A stretch of 64,000 nt of DNA from NCBI GenBank assembly GCA_002104895.1, contig MCFG01000086.1, positions 115,001-179,000 of the forward strand. Direction: 5' to 3'. Below are positions 35,501 through 55,153 of the stretch, piece after piece. The notes below the pieces were generated by a model. That model was not told where the DNA came from. It worked only from the letters and a program-made list of their open reading frames with translations, and searched no databases. The translations under genes were made by a program, and so were the position numbers. Position 1 is the stretch's first letter; each line of letters begins with the position of its first letter. The DNA is from Anaeromyces robustus. Lineage: Eukaryota; Neocallimastigomycota; Neocallimastigomycetes; Neocallimastigales; Neocallimastigaceae.

Positions 35501-36940
35501 CCAGATATATTAAGGGTAAGAAGAGGTAGAATGAGATTTCTACCAATTGAAGATGAATTACTCTTAGCTGGTTTAAAAAGATTTGGTGATGATGATTGGT
35601 TTAGTATACGCGCATATTATTTGCCCACAAAAACAAGAAAACAATTAAAAACACGATACAAGAATTTAATTTCAAGAAGAACACCTGAAAGCCCTGTAAA
35701 AGATTGGTATTTAGAACAATTTAAACCTTTAATTTATTTAGAACGTGAAGTCATACAGTCTTGTACTCAATTATATGGAAAATCATTTAAAGTAATTATA
35801 CGTGATCTTTTTCCTCATCAACCTGAATTTTTATTAAAACGTACATGGGAAGAATTATATACATATGGTGAAGTTGGATATTCATGGGAATTTAGTAAAG
35901 GAGAAATTAAAAAAAGTAAACAAGAAATCCTTTTAATAGGAAAACAACTTAAATTATATTATAAACAATGTGATGAAAAATCATCAGATAATAAAAAAAT
36001 AAGAATTACTAATCCATGTGTTTATAGATTGAATGATGGTAACTCAGTAGTGTTTGGCTCTAATGCTGACTTAAAGGAATTAGATGATCAAATGGCTAAG
36101 GCACGTTTACAACGTGGTCTTCCAATTGATTATGATTCATTTAAGGTTAAATCAGTTAGAGGTAATCGTTTAGTTTTAGGAAATGATAAAGCTGTATGGG
36201 TTCTTCCTAACCAATATATTAAATCTTCTAATAAAAATGTTAATACGAAAAAACAAAAAAGAAAATTGGATACATTAAAATCAGAATTATCTAGAATTAA
36301 ACCATCAAAGCTACTAAAACTTAATAATAATAAACTACCCATTTCATCTATTTCTAATTCAACAAATTCGTCATCAATATTAATTGATAATTCAGTAATT
36401 ACTACAAATAAAAGAATTAATAATATTACTACAACTATACCAAAAAATATTTATTTTAAATCGAAGAATACTCATAGCAGTATTCAACCTAAAATAACTA
36501 ATAAAAATGATTCAATACCAAAAGTATCAGTTGTTTTAACATCATCCCCAATGAAAAATTCTTTAATGAGTAGTAAAATTAATCGTCATATTAAGAACCC
36601 AAATCAAAAAATTGTGAAAATATATAATCATACTGGAAGTAGAAATGGTTTAAAAGGAAGTAAAATTCAAGCTGATTTGTCTACTGTAACTATGAATAAA
36701 GACAATGAAGCATTATTTGCTCCCTTAATTGAAAATGTCTGTGATCAAGTTGCTTCTCGTGTTATGGATAGTATTATAGCAAAAATGATTAATAAATCCA
36801 TAGATATACTCGTAGATGATAAAGAAATGAATAATTATTTAAATTCATCCTTATCTAACACAACGTCCAATTCTTCATCTACTACAATGTACAATCATAT
36901 TTCTTCACTTACAAATAGAATTTTACATCATCATCATTAA
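32597..36940 (+). CDS. GON4-like SANT/Myb-domain protein, single exon
   Basis: Large nuclear-type protein of 1447 aa, starting at the ATG at 32597. The first 600 residues are Asn/Ser-rich and disordered. Conserved parts are the last half. At about residues 764-795 there is FSQEQIELLKKQMLQNFQIV, resembling the GON4L segment that binds partner proteins. A SANT/Myb-like domain follows at about 977-1035, with FLPIEDELLLAGLKRFG, DDDWFSIRAYYLPTKT and RYKNLISRRTPESPVKDW; the L-P-x-K-(T/S)...KN...PESPVK pattern is characteristic of GON4L and its plant homologues. A second helical block (SFKVIIRDLFPHQPEFLLKR) follows. Family members are transcription co-repressors in animals. The protein ends in four His. 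Family assignment is good; function in this organism is inferred. Confidence 0.72.
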   Translation: MNFQEVINHINKNPNSSHNLIDNNNNHINNNNNENQNIILNNNVESYIKLLNNEENLLSKINSIEKNDKFSGSLSKISNNKNISLNYYNLYNSLNNDYNKTQNSIDLLTSNSNAIAAVNNSLLSLSQKNDSNFRGLSQANTNTNTNTNPFINLNNASLANISNIPNTIINSDFMNLNSYSFNSIPASSTTNPSLLHFNNQFTSISNGQDTNNFLNDNINSTVSLNNNNNTINSNNNINNNNSNSNNISHTNDTNSLITINDNSLTSLQNNDSISITNNSITDYQLVGHILSSSPIKPVLAANNLTTKTEKKSEVLNSEIFSDNNNDTLLNIINDNIVKNKISGKQKINSSPSYMEIKNNLDINSLSSFNSILLNSQSQAADHNTDSNILNLLDSLNNHSSCNNNISTTDSMDTNCFNLEEDIDYYNFLKAVNTESYDKETSSIYPQQGETSLSKINQNNNKIIDYSILRNASIETTNIENITTNNNIYNPLSLSHNLATTSSSNSLNNFNSISINNKIPSSLNYNILHHSLQNSSYPSLMLDPSANISLSSKSNISSNRQSSSFYDYNNLNLSENQIANLLLEDKKMDLDYCPSEPESDDNVDEIEKCSESMPLSDELTYLLTDATLGLKDQNLTIDQVLKGVEDAPVYRRTRKNLSLEKFNMDSLDGMLSASLASNVNKLNIDKESVEYRRFCMDITHGTKNISDDDDGEYNEQSKNQTNDIDYTKSVSVEELDDLFQDFIQDPNEINRNTAELKNDITTPNWVIDEKHLFSQEQIELLKKQMLQNFQIVTQAYAIEKELRGPDSIQAGHWKSQLMEMDQCICWSDTQKEEAMINSEKYIEKEKEKDEINENKNGKGKESEVDKDTLSKVNIKCEGALSIKQSYFEIPGFDRLSRLFEIPYDNSSTKSRQFSRNFSRQYSKSEVIKYRTADDIDKRVKFKSIVPVQLPESIEQMIEIYSDVFDPNLIPDILRVRRGRMRFLPIEDELLLAGLKRFGDDDWFSIRAYYLPTKTRKQLKTRYKNLISRRTPESPVKDWYLEQFKPLIYLEREVIQSCTQLYGKSFKVIIRDLFPHQPEFLLKRTWEELYTYGEVGYSWEFSKGEIKKSKQEILLIGKQLKLYYKQCDEKSSDNKKIRITNPCVYRLNDGNSVVFGSNADLKELDDQMAKARLQRGLPIDYDSFKVKSVRGNRLVLGNDKAVWVLPNQYIKSSNKNVNTKKQKRKLDTLKSELSRIKPSKLLKLNNNKLPISSISNSTNSSSILIDNSVITTNKRINNITTTIPKNIYFKSKNTHSSIQPKITNKNDSIPKVSVVLTSSPMKNSLMSSKINRHIKNPNQKIVKIYNHTGSRNGLKGSKIQADLSTVTMNKDNEALFAPLIENVCDQVASRVMDSIIAKMINKSIDILVDDKEMNNYLNSSLSNTTSNSSSTTMYNHISSLTNRILHHHH

Positions 36941-37060
36941 GTTTAACTATTATGTTTTTTTTTTTTCTTTATTTTATATACATATATGAAAATATGAAAG
37001 TATCTATAATACCAATATTAATATAGATGCTATGTATACCTTATTAAATAAATGAACATC

Positions 37061-37151
<91 letters not shown>

Positions 37152-37772
37152 TATAATTATAATATGAAATGACACTTTATATTGTAAATAATTAAAATGA
37201 AATACATATTATACAATAATAATAATAATAATATATAAATAAATAAATAAATAATAAATAATAAACATAAAATAATAAAAATAAATGATATAAATATATA
37301 TATATATTAAATTTATTTTATTATAAAATTTGATTTTAATAGAGTCAATAAATAGTATTATCTAAAAGAAATAATATTTAATTTCTACAGGTATCAAAAT
37401 AAAATTATAATAAGAATAATTATATTGTGATAAAAATAAAAAAAAAGATAAAACAAAACAAAATAAAAAATATATGTCACAGTGATAAAATATAATTAAA
37501 ATTATTTATATAATATAGAATAATATTGGTATAATAACTTAATTGTTATATTTTTTTCATATTCAGTGTTTCTATATATATATTATATTTATGTGTATTA
37601 TATTAATGAATTTTACTGTTAATGAAAAACAAATAGTTAATGGTTTATTATAAATGGTATAAATATATAATTAATATAATTATTACTTTAAAATATATTT
37701 TTCATGATTCATGAAAAAAAAAAATTTTTTATAGTAAATAATTAATTTCAATGAAATACATGCATTAATTAT
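36941..37772. other. Convergent intergenic region with an AAT array
   Basis: Lies between the 3' ends of the GON4-like gene and the minus-strand disordered gene. It has an AAT array (about 37063-37150) and nothing else recognisable. Confidence 0.65.
37063..37150. repeat. AAT microsatellite
   Basis: Pure tandem AAT, intergenic, just after the GON4-like stop codon. Confidence 0.95.
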
Positions 37773-40538
<2,766 letters not shown>

Positions 40539-41271
40539 CTAATAATAATGATTATTAATAAATAATAAATATATAATATATATACATATACATATAGTTT
40601 TATAAATAATGCATATAATGTTTAAAATAATAATATAAAAGATGTAAGAAAGTTAAATAATTGTATTTATAGTTATATTTAATATTAATATTAATAAAAA
40701 GAAAAAAAAATATTAAAATAATAATAATAAATAAATATTTAATATTTGTTTCTATTCTATTATTAATTTTCAATATACATTAATATTAAATTATTATTAT
40801 AAATAATTATTAGTAAAATCTATATTTCAATAAGATATGTATATTAATATATATATTCATTATTAAAGCAATTATTTTTATAATTATCTAATAGAGAAAC
40901 TTATAATTTCTTTATTTTACTTTTTCTATATTTTATATTAATTGCTATATGTATTTAATAATTTTATTAATAATAATATAAATAACATTTATTAAGCCCG
41001 TTTATCAAGACAGCCTATTATAATTATTTTTTATAATTAACCAATAAACTAATAAGTGATATTATTATGCAAATAAAAAGAAAAAGAAAAAAAAAAACAA
41101 TAAAATAAAAGTAGTAATTTATATTTTAATGTTTATAATTTAAATATGTTGCGATCTAATTCTTTTATACTTATGAAATATATCTTAAAAAATATAATAT
41201 AATAGGATATTTTTTTAAAAAATAAAATATAATATAATAGAATAAAAATAAAATATTAAGAAATAAATATA
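40539..41271. other. Gap between the kinase stop codon and the disordered exons
   Basis: AT-rich sequence of about 730 bp without open frames. It is either intergenic DNA or, if the kinase is spliced into the downstream exons, an intron of about 756 bp (41294-40539). A branch-point or polyadenylation signal could not be separated from the background. Confidence 0.55.
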
Positions 41272-42350
41272 TTACAATTTAGTAAAATCTTCACCTCTTG
41301 ATGGACGTCTCATATTATTACTTAGTTCAAAAGAATTTATGGATTCTAATTTTACAGGTTTTTGAAATTGTGTGGAATTTAATCCATCGTTCATAAGATA
41401 TGTTTTAGATTGATTTGTTAGTAGAGGCTTTAATAGACATGATGATGGATGAGATGATAAAGAACCATTAGATGTATTTTCAAATAAATTATGACTACTA
41501 TATGGAAGGGAATTTGATTTAGTAGTATGAAGAATATTCAAGCTTCCATTGGAAGATAATGATGCATTCGAACTATCTATATTAGGCGGTGTGGATTGAC
41601 TTTTATGTACATTTTTATTTATTTCTTTATTATCATGAAAAATATTATTTAGTGACTTATCAGATTTTACAAAGCTTTTATTGGATACTTGATCAATGGC
41701 TGGTAATTGTTTATATTTAGAAGGTCGAGATGGAAGTGATTGATGATGACTATTTATGCTGCTATTATTATTTATAGGTAAGCCATTCATACTCAAAGAT
41801 TGATCATGAAAACTATTGGAAAATTGACGTGAGGCATTAAGAGAATTTGATGTTCCAAGTCGTTGATTAGAATTAAAGGGTGATTGATAATTCAAAAAAT
41901 TATTATTGATATTATCACTACTGTTATTTTGAGATTTAGGAGCTAAAAAATGGGGAGGAGGAGAATAAATGCTTTGATTGTATTGATTTATTTTTCCTAT
42001 ACCTCCTGAATTAGATTTACTGTGACCATTTAATGATATTTTAGAATAGTCTGGATTATTTTCTTTTATAAAGTCATTAGAAATATCCATTGAACCAGCA
42101 GAATTCATGGGCTTTAATTTATTTTTAGTTATATTTTCAGAAACCAAATTTCCATTACTTATACTATTAGATAATATATTAAAACTTGAATTTAAACCAA
42201 TATTATCTTGTCTGATAGATTCTTCACTTGGACTATGATATCGTTTATTAATTTTTAATCCTATACTAGAAATACTTCCATTATGACTTAAAGAATTAGG
42301 TTCCATATCTATTTTTTGATAACTATTTTCTTCTTGTTTTTCATGTATTA

Positions 42351-42434
<84 letters not shown>

Positions 42435-43322
42435 TATTATTATTATTAATTTCATTGTTAATATTATTAAGACTTGTATGAGAATTGTCAGATTTAATTC
42501 TTAATGAATTTGATTCTAAATTATAGTTTTCATTATTACTATTTACATTAAATAATGATTCTGTTTGCTTTTTAATATTTGTGGATGATGAATTAAATAA
42601 TTTTTCATCATCATCATTTTTCTTGGTACTTTCATTTCTAAATAAACTTTTTTTACTTCCTCTACTATTTAAATCACGGTTTATTGAAGTATTATTTGAA
42701 TGATTTAAACTTCGACTGTAAGTTAGTGTCGAAGCTGAATTATTTATATTATTTTGACTATTAGAAGAATAAATACTTGAAAACGTCATATTATTTATAT
42801 TGGATAAATCATCATTACTACCTACATGACTATTTTTATTATTTTTACTTTTTATTATATTTCCATCATCATCGATATCAAAATCAAAGGAACCAGTAGG
42901 TGATGATAGGGTATTGTTAGAACTATTTACTAATGAAGAATTACTATCATGATTTTTAGATTTTTTATCTTGAATCGAATTACTGGAGTTCGATTTATTA
43001 ACAATTGATTCACTTTTCTTTGCATTAGAGGAATTATTTATTTTATTAGCTTCATTTTTATTATAAGTTCCAGCTAACAGAGAATTTTTTAAAACAGTAT
43101 TAGACCATATATCTCTAAACCAAGGATATTGAAGAGATTCTTGAGCTGTAGGTCGTGAATTTGGGTCCCATTTAAGCATATCTGAAATAAGTTGTAATGC
43201 CTCTGTTGAAGCATTTGGTATTAAGTTACTTAAAGGTACAGGTGCCATAGTGGGAAATTTAAAACCCATAGCTGATGCTAACCGTATTCCTTCTGACCAA
43301 GAACCTCCTCCACTTATTATTA

Positions 43323-43363
<41 letters not shown>

Positions 43364-44845
43364 CTATTATTATTATTATTATTATTGTTATTGTTATTAT
43401 TATTATTATTGTTATTATTGTTATTATTATTATCAGAAATCATATCATAACTTTGACTGGTATTTTGATTTTGATTTCCAGAATAAGAATCTGTTGGTGT
43501 CCCTATTACTGAACATATTCTATATAATTCATCCATTTCTGATGAACCAGGAAATAATGGTCTCAATGTAAATAATTCAGCTGCAATTGCACCCATAGCC
43601 CACATATCTATAGGTGATGAATATGAAGTTGAACGTAATAGTACTTCTGGTGCACGATACCTTTTTTTTTTTTTTAATTCATTTATATGTTAATTCATTA
43701 TAATTAAAATTATAAATATATAAATACAAAAAAGAGAAAAGAAACAGAAAATGATATAATAAAACAAAATTATAGACAAAGAAATAATTGGTTTAATATT
43801 AACATATATATATTATTAACATATAACTTTACCATCTTGTGCTGACATATTCTGTATATGGAGGTCGGCTACGTATTTCTCTTGCTAGACCAAAGTCACC
43901 AATTTTAACAAATGGGCCTGATGTTAATAGATTTTCTAATTAACGTAAATCATAAAGTATAATAATAAATGAATAAAATATGTTTAAAAGTATTATTATA
44001 TATGTATTAAATATAATTTATTTTCTAACAAATAATAAAATTCATTTTTTTAGATTGATAAAAATAATATTAACCTGGCTTCATATCTCTATGAAAAAAA
44101 CCATGTTTATGCATATGTGCTAAACCTTGTAATACTTGAAACCTTTATTTATAAAATATGATATTTTTAAAAATTTTAATTTTTGAAAATTATAAAGATA
44201 TAAAAATTTTTATTTATTATTATATAAGCTTATATGAAAGATTTTATAATTTGTAATTTTAATAATTTATATGGAATTATTAATTTTTATTATTTTTACA
44301 TTATTTTTTTGACTTCAATTTCAGGTAACAATTTTCCCTCTTGTTTTTTTAAAAATTGATATAAATTTCCATCCATATATTCAAACACAAAATATAATTC
44401 ATCATTTTCACGAATTACTTCTTTCAATTTTACAAGATTTGGGTTATTATTCAATTTCTTCAATGACTATAAAAATTCGCGTAAAAATAATGTATTTTAA
44501 TATATTTATAGTAATAATCTAATTAATTTTAATAAGTTTTCTTCATTTTAAAACTTTTACCTTAACTTCTCTTAATTGTATACATTCTTCCCATGAATAA
44601 AACTTTTTTTTCATTCGTTTTATTGCAACCTTTAATGAATGTATATATATAAATAAATTTTTAATATTTAGTTTCAATATTACTATTTTTAATTATTTAT
44701 TATGTATTCTTTATAATGACTCTAGTTATATATATTTAATAATATGAATAGTTATTACTATTTCTCCAGTTTTTAAATTTTCAGCTTTGACTACTACACC
44801 AAATGATCCATCACCAAGAACTTGTAATGTCTTATATCTATCCAT
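41272..44845 (-). CDS. MAK/RCK-family protein kinase (CMGC group), six exons
   Basis: Ser/Thr kinase of the MAK/ICK/LF4 family, which regulates meiosis and cilium or flagellum length. Exons: 44845-44759, 44629-44561, 44466-44300, 44142-44075, 43935-43833 and 43660-41272, giving 960 aa if the stop at 41272 is used. All phases match. Seen in order: glycine loop GDGSFGVV (11-18), VAIK (K33), HRDMKPENLL (catalytic D127), DFG (144-146), the activation motif T158-E-Y160 in [19 protein letters not shown], and the CMGC core [34 protein letters not shown] and [19 protein letters not shown]. The T-x-Y motif and the LRPLFPG block are typical of MAK and ICK. An Asn-rich insert of about 60 residues interrupts the kinase domain between GTP and SWSEG. 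The long C-terminal tail is disordered, with further poly-Asn. A flagellar role is inferred from the family. Confidence 0.92.
42346..42450 (-). repeat. Poly-Asn coding repeat in the kinase tail
   Basis: Minus-strand AAT/AAC codons encode an Asn run of about 30, interrupted by single Ser and Asp residues. Confidence 0.94.
43318..43438 (-). repeat. Poly-Asn insert within the kinase domain
   Basis: AAT/AAC codons in frame with the kinase encode Asn with a few Ser and Thr. The insert lies between the GTPTDSYSG and SGGGSWSEG segments and is about 40 residues by itself. Confidence 0.93.
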
Positions 44846-44863
44846 ATTAAAATATATTTTAAA

Positions 44864-44899
<36 letters not shown>

Positions 44900-46264
44900 A
44901 ATGTACCTTGATTAGTATAATTTTTTCAATTTTTTTGTTATTTTTTATTTTTCCTTATTATTTTAAAAATAGTAACTCCTTTTTTATATATTAAAAAAAA
45001 CAAAAAACACAAATTTATATCATATTTTGAAGAATTAATATCATTATATTAAACATTCTTATAATTTATAGTTTTAAAAAATGGAATATATATAAAAATT
45101 TTAAAAACGATTGTATTTTTAATGTTGTTTTTGTTGTAATTGTAATAATAATAATTATTATTGTTTAATATTAAAAAAATGTTTTAATAGATTTATATAA
45201 TTAATATATTTATATATTTTAATTCATAAAATTGAAGAAAAGAAATATAAATATGATATTTTATACTAATAATAATATAAAATAATAATTAAAATAAACT
45301 AAAACAAAATAAAAAAAAACAAAAACAAAGTAAAAAAAAAGTTTATTAATTAATTATATAAGATTCATGTACATATTAATTTGTAAATTAAAGTTTTAAT
45401 ATTATTTAAAATTTATTATAAAGAATTAATATTTAAATATCTATATTTTTTTATTGCCTTTTATTATAATATATAATAATTTATATTATTTTTTCTATCG
45501 TTACTTATAAATATTTTTAATATTTGGTTTATTTATTATTTATTTTAATAATAATATTATTTCTTAATTATATTTTTTACTAATATTATTAAATATTTAT
45601 TTATTTTAATTCAAATACATTTTAATTTATTATATAACTTTAATTTAAAAAAAAAAATACTTATTGTTTAATTTCCTATTTATATTTTTAAAACCTAAAA
45701 CTCTTTAAAATTTTTTTATTTATCTAATATATTAACTTGTATTATTTCTTTTTTCTTTTTCTTTTTCTTTTATTATTTTTTTATAAAAAATTTAATATAT
45801 AAAATATTTTTATGATAAAAATAAAGATTAATATTTATTAATAATTATAATAAAAAATGTGTATTAATAAATACTCTAAAAGTATTTAATAATTGTTATA
45901 ATAAATTATTTTTTTCTTAAAATAATAATTTGAAATAATAAAATAATTATATCTTTTTTTTTTTCTTTTTCTTTTATTGCATATATTTTTTTACTATTAT
46001 ACATAAACTTTTACAATTAATTTTAAGTATTTTTATCAAAAATAATTATATATTAAAGTTATAAATATATTAATATATAAATAAATAAAAAAATAATAGC
46101 CTAATTAAAATGGATAATTTATTATGAATACTTTTAATATAGGAAATATAAATAAAAAAATAATAGCCTAATTAAAATGGATAATTTATTATGAATACTT
46201 TTAATATAGGAAATATTCATAATAAAATAAACAATGTTAATTTATTAAATATTGAGTTATTATA

Positions 46265-46298
<34 letters not shown>

Positions 46299-46662
46299 AT
46301 AGTATATATTTATATATATTACATATATAATATATATTTTTTTAATTATGATTAATGTAATTTTGAAAATTGTATGAAAATTGTTAAAGTTTATAAAAAA
46401 AATTTAGAATGAAAAATAAATAATAAAGCATAAATTATATGGTTTCATTATTAATAATAATTACATAAATAAATATCATTTATATATACTACAATATTTC
46501 TAAGTTTTATTATATTATTTTATTTAATTTTTAACTAACAAGAATAAAATAATTTTATAAAAAAATTATCAATAGATTTTTTGAGATATATATATTTAAT
46601 TCTTATATATATATTTTTTTGTTTGTGTGAAATGTTATTTTGTTATTGAATTAAATCGAATA
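44846..46662. other. Intergenic region between the kinase start and the EMAP-like gene end
   Basis: Holds a T-run near 44872-44898 (kinase 5' side), a 67-bp exact tandem duplication at 46081-46216, a T-run at about 46267-46297 and otherwise random AT-rich sequence. The kinase promoter should lie next to 44846. Confidence 0.65.
46081..46216 (+). repeat. 67-bp exact tandem duplication
   Basis: The unit at 46081-46147 (containing TAATAGCCTAATTAAAATGG) recurs at 46148-46214 without a mismatch and continues two bases into a third unit. The unit is complex sequence, not a microsatellite, and contains no gene. Confidence 0.95.
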
Positions 46663-51002
<4,340 letters not shown>

Positions 51003-51527
51003 TTTTTTTTATTTGCTTGTCAATTGTAAATAACTTTGCTTTGTTTATATTAGCCCCCTATTTTTTTTTTTTTTTTTTTTTAATTTGATATGATTATTAT
51101 ATATTGGTATTTAATCAATTATTAATTTCTTTATAATTACTATTATGTAATTAACAACAGTACTAAATAATAAAATTTATATATGAAAATAAAAGATAAT
51201 GATATAATTTATATATGTGTATGTGTATATATTACTAAATTAATTAATAAGATGTAAACAATTATATATTATTAATTTTTTTTAATAAGAAAATTAAGTT
51301 GCTTTTAAGAATTATGTTAATATTAATAATATATAATAGTAATAATTGAAAAAAATAGTAAAAAAAAAAATAATATTAAAACTTAATAATAAATATAATG
51401 AATCATTATTTAATAAATATTATAATAGCAGTATTTATATATATTATTAATATTAATATTAATATTAATATTAATATTTAATATTATTATTAATATTACT
51501 ATTATTAATATTATTATTATTATTATA

Positions 51528-51560
<33 letters not shown>

Positions 51561-52051
51561 ATTATTATTATTATTATTAATATTATTATTATTTTGTTTT
51601 ATTTTTTTTTTTTTTATATCCGTAACATAAAAAAATATAAACAAAATCTAATAATTTTATTTAAAAAGTTTAATAATTATATTAATAACCAAACTTTATT
51701 AAATTGTTAAATAAAAAGTTTTTAGAAAAAGTTAATTAATAATATATTTAATTTTTATTTAAATTATAAAACATTATTAGTATTCTATAATATTAATAAT
51801 ATTTATTTAATAAAGTTTATATTTTGAAAATACATCTTTGAAAGGTCATGTATAAAATACAAATTTTATTTTATATGATACATTTTTTTTCCTCTTTGTA
51901 CTATAGAAGATTAAATAGATGGCATATAATGAAAAATGAAATTTGATTATTTTTTTATTTATTCATATTTTTTAATTTCTTATTTATTTAGTTTTATTTT
52001 ATTTATTTATTCATATTTTTTAATTTCTTATTTATACAATTTTATTTTATT

Positions 52052-52130
<79 letters not shown>

Positions 52131-52500
52131 TTCATTTAATTATATTATTTTAAAATAATTAAAAATTTTTTATCGTATATTATTAATACGATTCATAATT
52201 TTTTTTTTTTTTTTATAACCAAATAATTCAAAAGTACTTAAATCTTGTAAAATAATACTTAATTATATTACAACGAATTTGTAATATCATGATTATATAT
52301 TAATTTTTAATATGTATTTATTATATTTTATTATTTTATTATTATTTTTGTTTTGTGTTTATATATATATAATTTTCATTATTAATAATAATATTATTAT
52401 TATATTAAATAATAATAGATAAGAATATAAAATCAATTTAAAGGTTTTTTATGCTATTTCACTATTTAATATTAGATTAATCAATCATTTAATTAATTAA
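51003..52500. other. Intergenic region upstream of the EMAP-like gene
   Basis: Contains T-runs near 51060-51080, an ATT-rich tract (about 51440-51590) and a TTTA array (about 52047-52134). It includes the promoter of the EMAP-like gene at its left edge and the 3' end of the Ap4A phosphorylase at its right edge. No other feature recognised. Confidence 0.65.
52047..52134. repeat. TTTA microsatellite
   Basis: Pure TTTA on the + strand. It is the only long tetranucleotide array in the window with the T-rich strand on +. Confidence 0.95.
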
Positions 52501-54102
52501 CTAATAACCAAGAGAGTTAATTATATTTTCAACACCAACTTCTTTAATTAAATCAATATCTTCATTAGATTTAACTAAAACCATTCCAGCAAAACCTAAT
52601 GAATTTATTGAAATTCTTTCATTATAAGTTTCTTTACTTCTTGGTACAACAAGCATCCAATCTAATGTACAAAGGAAATTGTATGAAGAACCTGAAGGTA
52701 CTATACTTAATAAATCATTATAATAATTTAATAAATTTTCTGGAGTAATACGTTCGTCCTTAGGGAATAAAATACAACCATGATTCAATTTATATTGCGA
52801 AATTTTAAAAATTTTTCCTTTTAATATATATATATTACATAAAGTTTTAAATATACAAATATGTGTATATATAATTAATATTTTAAATATATCATTATAA
52901 AACTATTAAGATTAATAATTATAAAATACCTTTTTCGAACTTTTGTCCTTCTTCAATAATTATATCATTTACAGGTGGCATGTCTTCAACACCTTTATCT
53001 ATAGCAAGAATTTGAAGATGCTTATGTGGTTGACTATATATATATTAAATATTTATAATATTAATATTCAAATTATGATAATATTTATAAAATAATATAT
53101 ATAATATTATTTTAAGTCAATTAAAATAAATAATATACCTTGCTCCTGAATCAGCACCACAATTAAAGAAAGCAAGTTCCTTATAATTACCTTTTTCAAT
53201 AGAATTAAGAGTCCACCACATACTTTCTAAATCATGAGCATTTAATGGATCTAATTGACTTTGAAAATCTTTATATTATATTAATTTTATTTTTTTTAAA
53301 AAAAAAAAATATTAAAATAAATTATAAAATTTGGTAATTTTTTATTATTTGAAACAATAAACCTTATATTGAGGTCTAAATATAATACGTATGTTGTATA
53401 TATAAAAACATTAATAATTACCTACAGTTGTAAGTAAAATATGATACTTAATTACACTAAATTTATTTAAAAGAATATTATGAAAATTATTTGGTGTTTT
53501 TTGAACAAATAAATTTTCATCATATGGTAAAAATGGATTAAATTTTTTCTTTGGAACTTCCTGACCTTTATCAAGATTATTTTGTTTTTTCTTTAAAGAT
53601 GGTATACATCTAATTTGATACTTTAAATTATAAATATGTATATATAAACAATTATAAAGATATCAATAATATAATAAATATATCAATTTTTAATTATTAT
53701 TGCTATTATTATTGTTATTGTTTCTAATAAATTATTAAAAAAAATAATAGTAGAATAAAATGTGATTTCTAAATTTGAAATTTACATTTCAAATGTAAAT
53801 ATGTCCATTAAATCATCATTTTATCAATTATTAAATCATTATTACTATCATTTATTCAATATTTATACGTATTAAACAAAATTGTATATATAATGTAAAA
53901 ATCTTAAATCTCTAAAATAGTAATATAATATATTGTAAAAAATACATTTAAAATTATTAAATTATAAAAAAAAAAAAATACATACATTTATTTTATTAAT
54001 TCTTATTCTTTCTTCAACTGAAGAAATAAAAGTTAAAAATCCATTATTTAAAGATTTTTCAAAAATATTGGAAACTTTAGTAACTAAAGATGAATCAGCC
54101 AT
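52501..54102 (-). CDS. ATP adenylyltransferase / Ap4A phosphorylase (APA1/APA2 type), five exons
   Basis: Cleaves diadenosine tetraphosphate by phosphorolysis to ADP and ATP, controlling dinucleoside polyphosphate levels. Exons: 54102-53986, 53620-53422, 53268-53139, 53033-52930 and 52817-52501, giving 288 aa with consistent phases. Key seen motifs are NCGADSGASQPHKHLQIL, containing the HIT/GalT-superfamily H152-x-H154-x-Q156, the catalytic His being in this triad, the upstream FNPFLPYDENLFV and HILLTTVDFQSQLDPLN, and the C-terminal SYNFLCTLDWMLVVPRSKE and SINSLGFAGMVLVKS. These match the fungal Apa1/Apa2 family. It is slightly shorter than the yeast enzymes (about 320 aa), mainly at the N-terminus and in loops. 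Function is confident. Confidence 0.92.
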
Positions 54103-55153
54103 TATTGTATTTTCTATTTCTTACATATATTATAAATACATAAATTTTATTTTCTCTTTATTTTTTTTTTTTTTTTGAAATAAAAAAAAATTCATAAGAA
54201 TTAATAAAAAAAATATTTTACTATGGTTGATCGAAAATAATTAATTAAAATTTAATTAAAAATTTCGATATTGAAATGAAATTTTGAGTGATATATAAGT
54301 ATATATTATTCTTTTTTTATATACTTAAATTTCTTATTTTTTTTTTATTATTAAATTTATTTAAATTATTTTTTTATATACATAATTTTCTTATTTTTTA
54401 TTATTAAATTTATTTAATAGAAAAAAAAAACTTCTTTTTTTTTTTTTTTTCACATAATAAAATAAATGAAAACTAATTTTGTATTAGATAAAAATATTGC
54501 TGAAAAAGAAAAACTATAAAAAGAAAAAGACTTTTAATATTAATAAAAATAAATAAAAGATTATATTTTATAAAATTTTATTGTTAATATAAAGATAAAA
54601 AGAGGAAAAAAAAGTAATTAACTGAAAAAAACAAAAAAAAAGAAGATATATATAATTATAAATTTTGTTATACAAATAATTAAAACTAATAAGAATGAAA
54701 ACAATAACAAGAAATACATATAAAAAAAAAAAAAAAATTAATAATAAAAAAATATATATATAATAAATTTTCAATTGATTTATACTCAATATATATAATT
54801 TTTTTTTTTTTTAATAAAAATTTAAAACATTTTTACTTTTTCTTCATACTTATTATATATATTAAATTATTAATTTTTTTTTTTTAGTTTCTTGTTTTGT
54901 CATTAATGATAATGTTATTATTGTTGAATATTAAATATTATATATAAATATATTTAATATTATAATGTTAATAACTTTAATTATGATGATGATGTTATAC
55001 AATGAAAATATAAAAAAGAAAAAAAAAAAAAAATAAAAATAAAAATTATAGAAAACAAATAGAAATAAAAAAAAAAAAATAGTTGGTATATATTATGATT
55101 GATTATAATAATTATAATAATAATAATAATAATAATAATATAAATTATTCATT
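54103..55153. other. Intergenic region upstream of the Ap4A phosphorylase gene
   Basis: About 1 kb of A/T runs; it includes the phosphorylase promoter near 54103 and the 3' end of the large zinc-finger gene. No feature recognised. A 73-codon minus-strand frame near 54568 is composed of Ile, Phe, Tyr and Leu only and is not credible. Confidence 0.6.
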
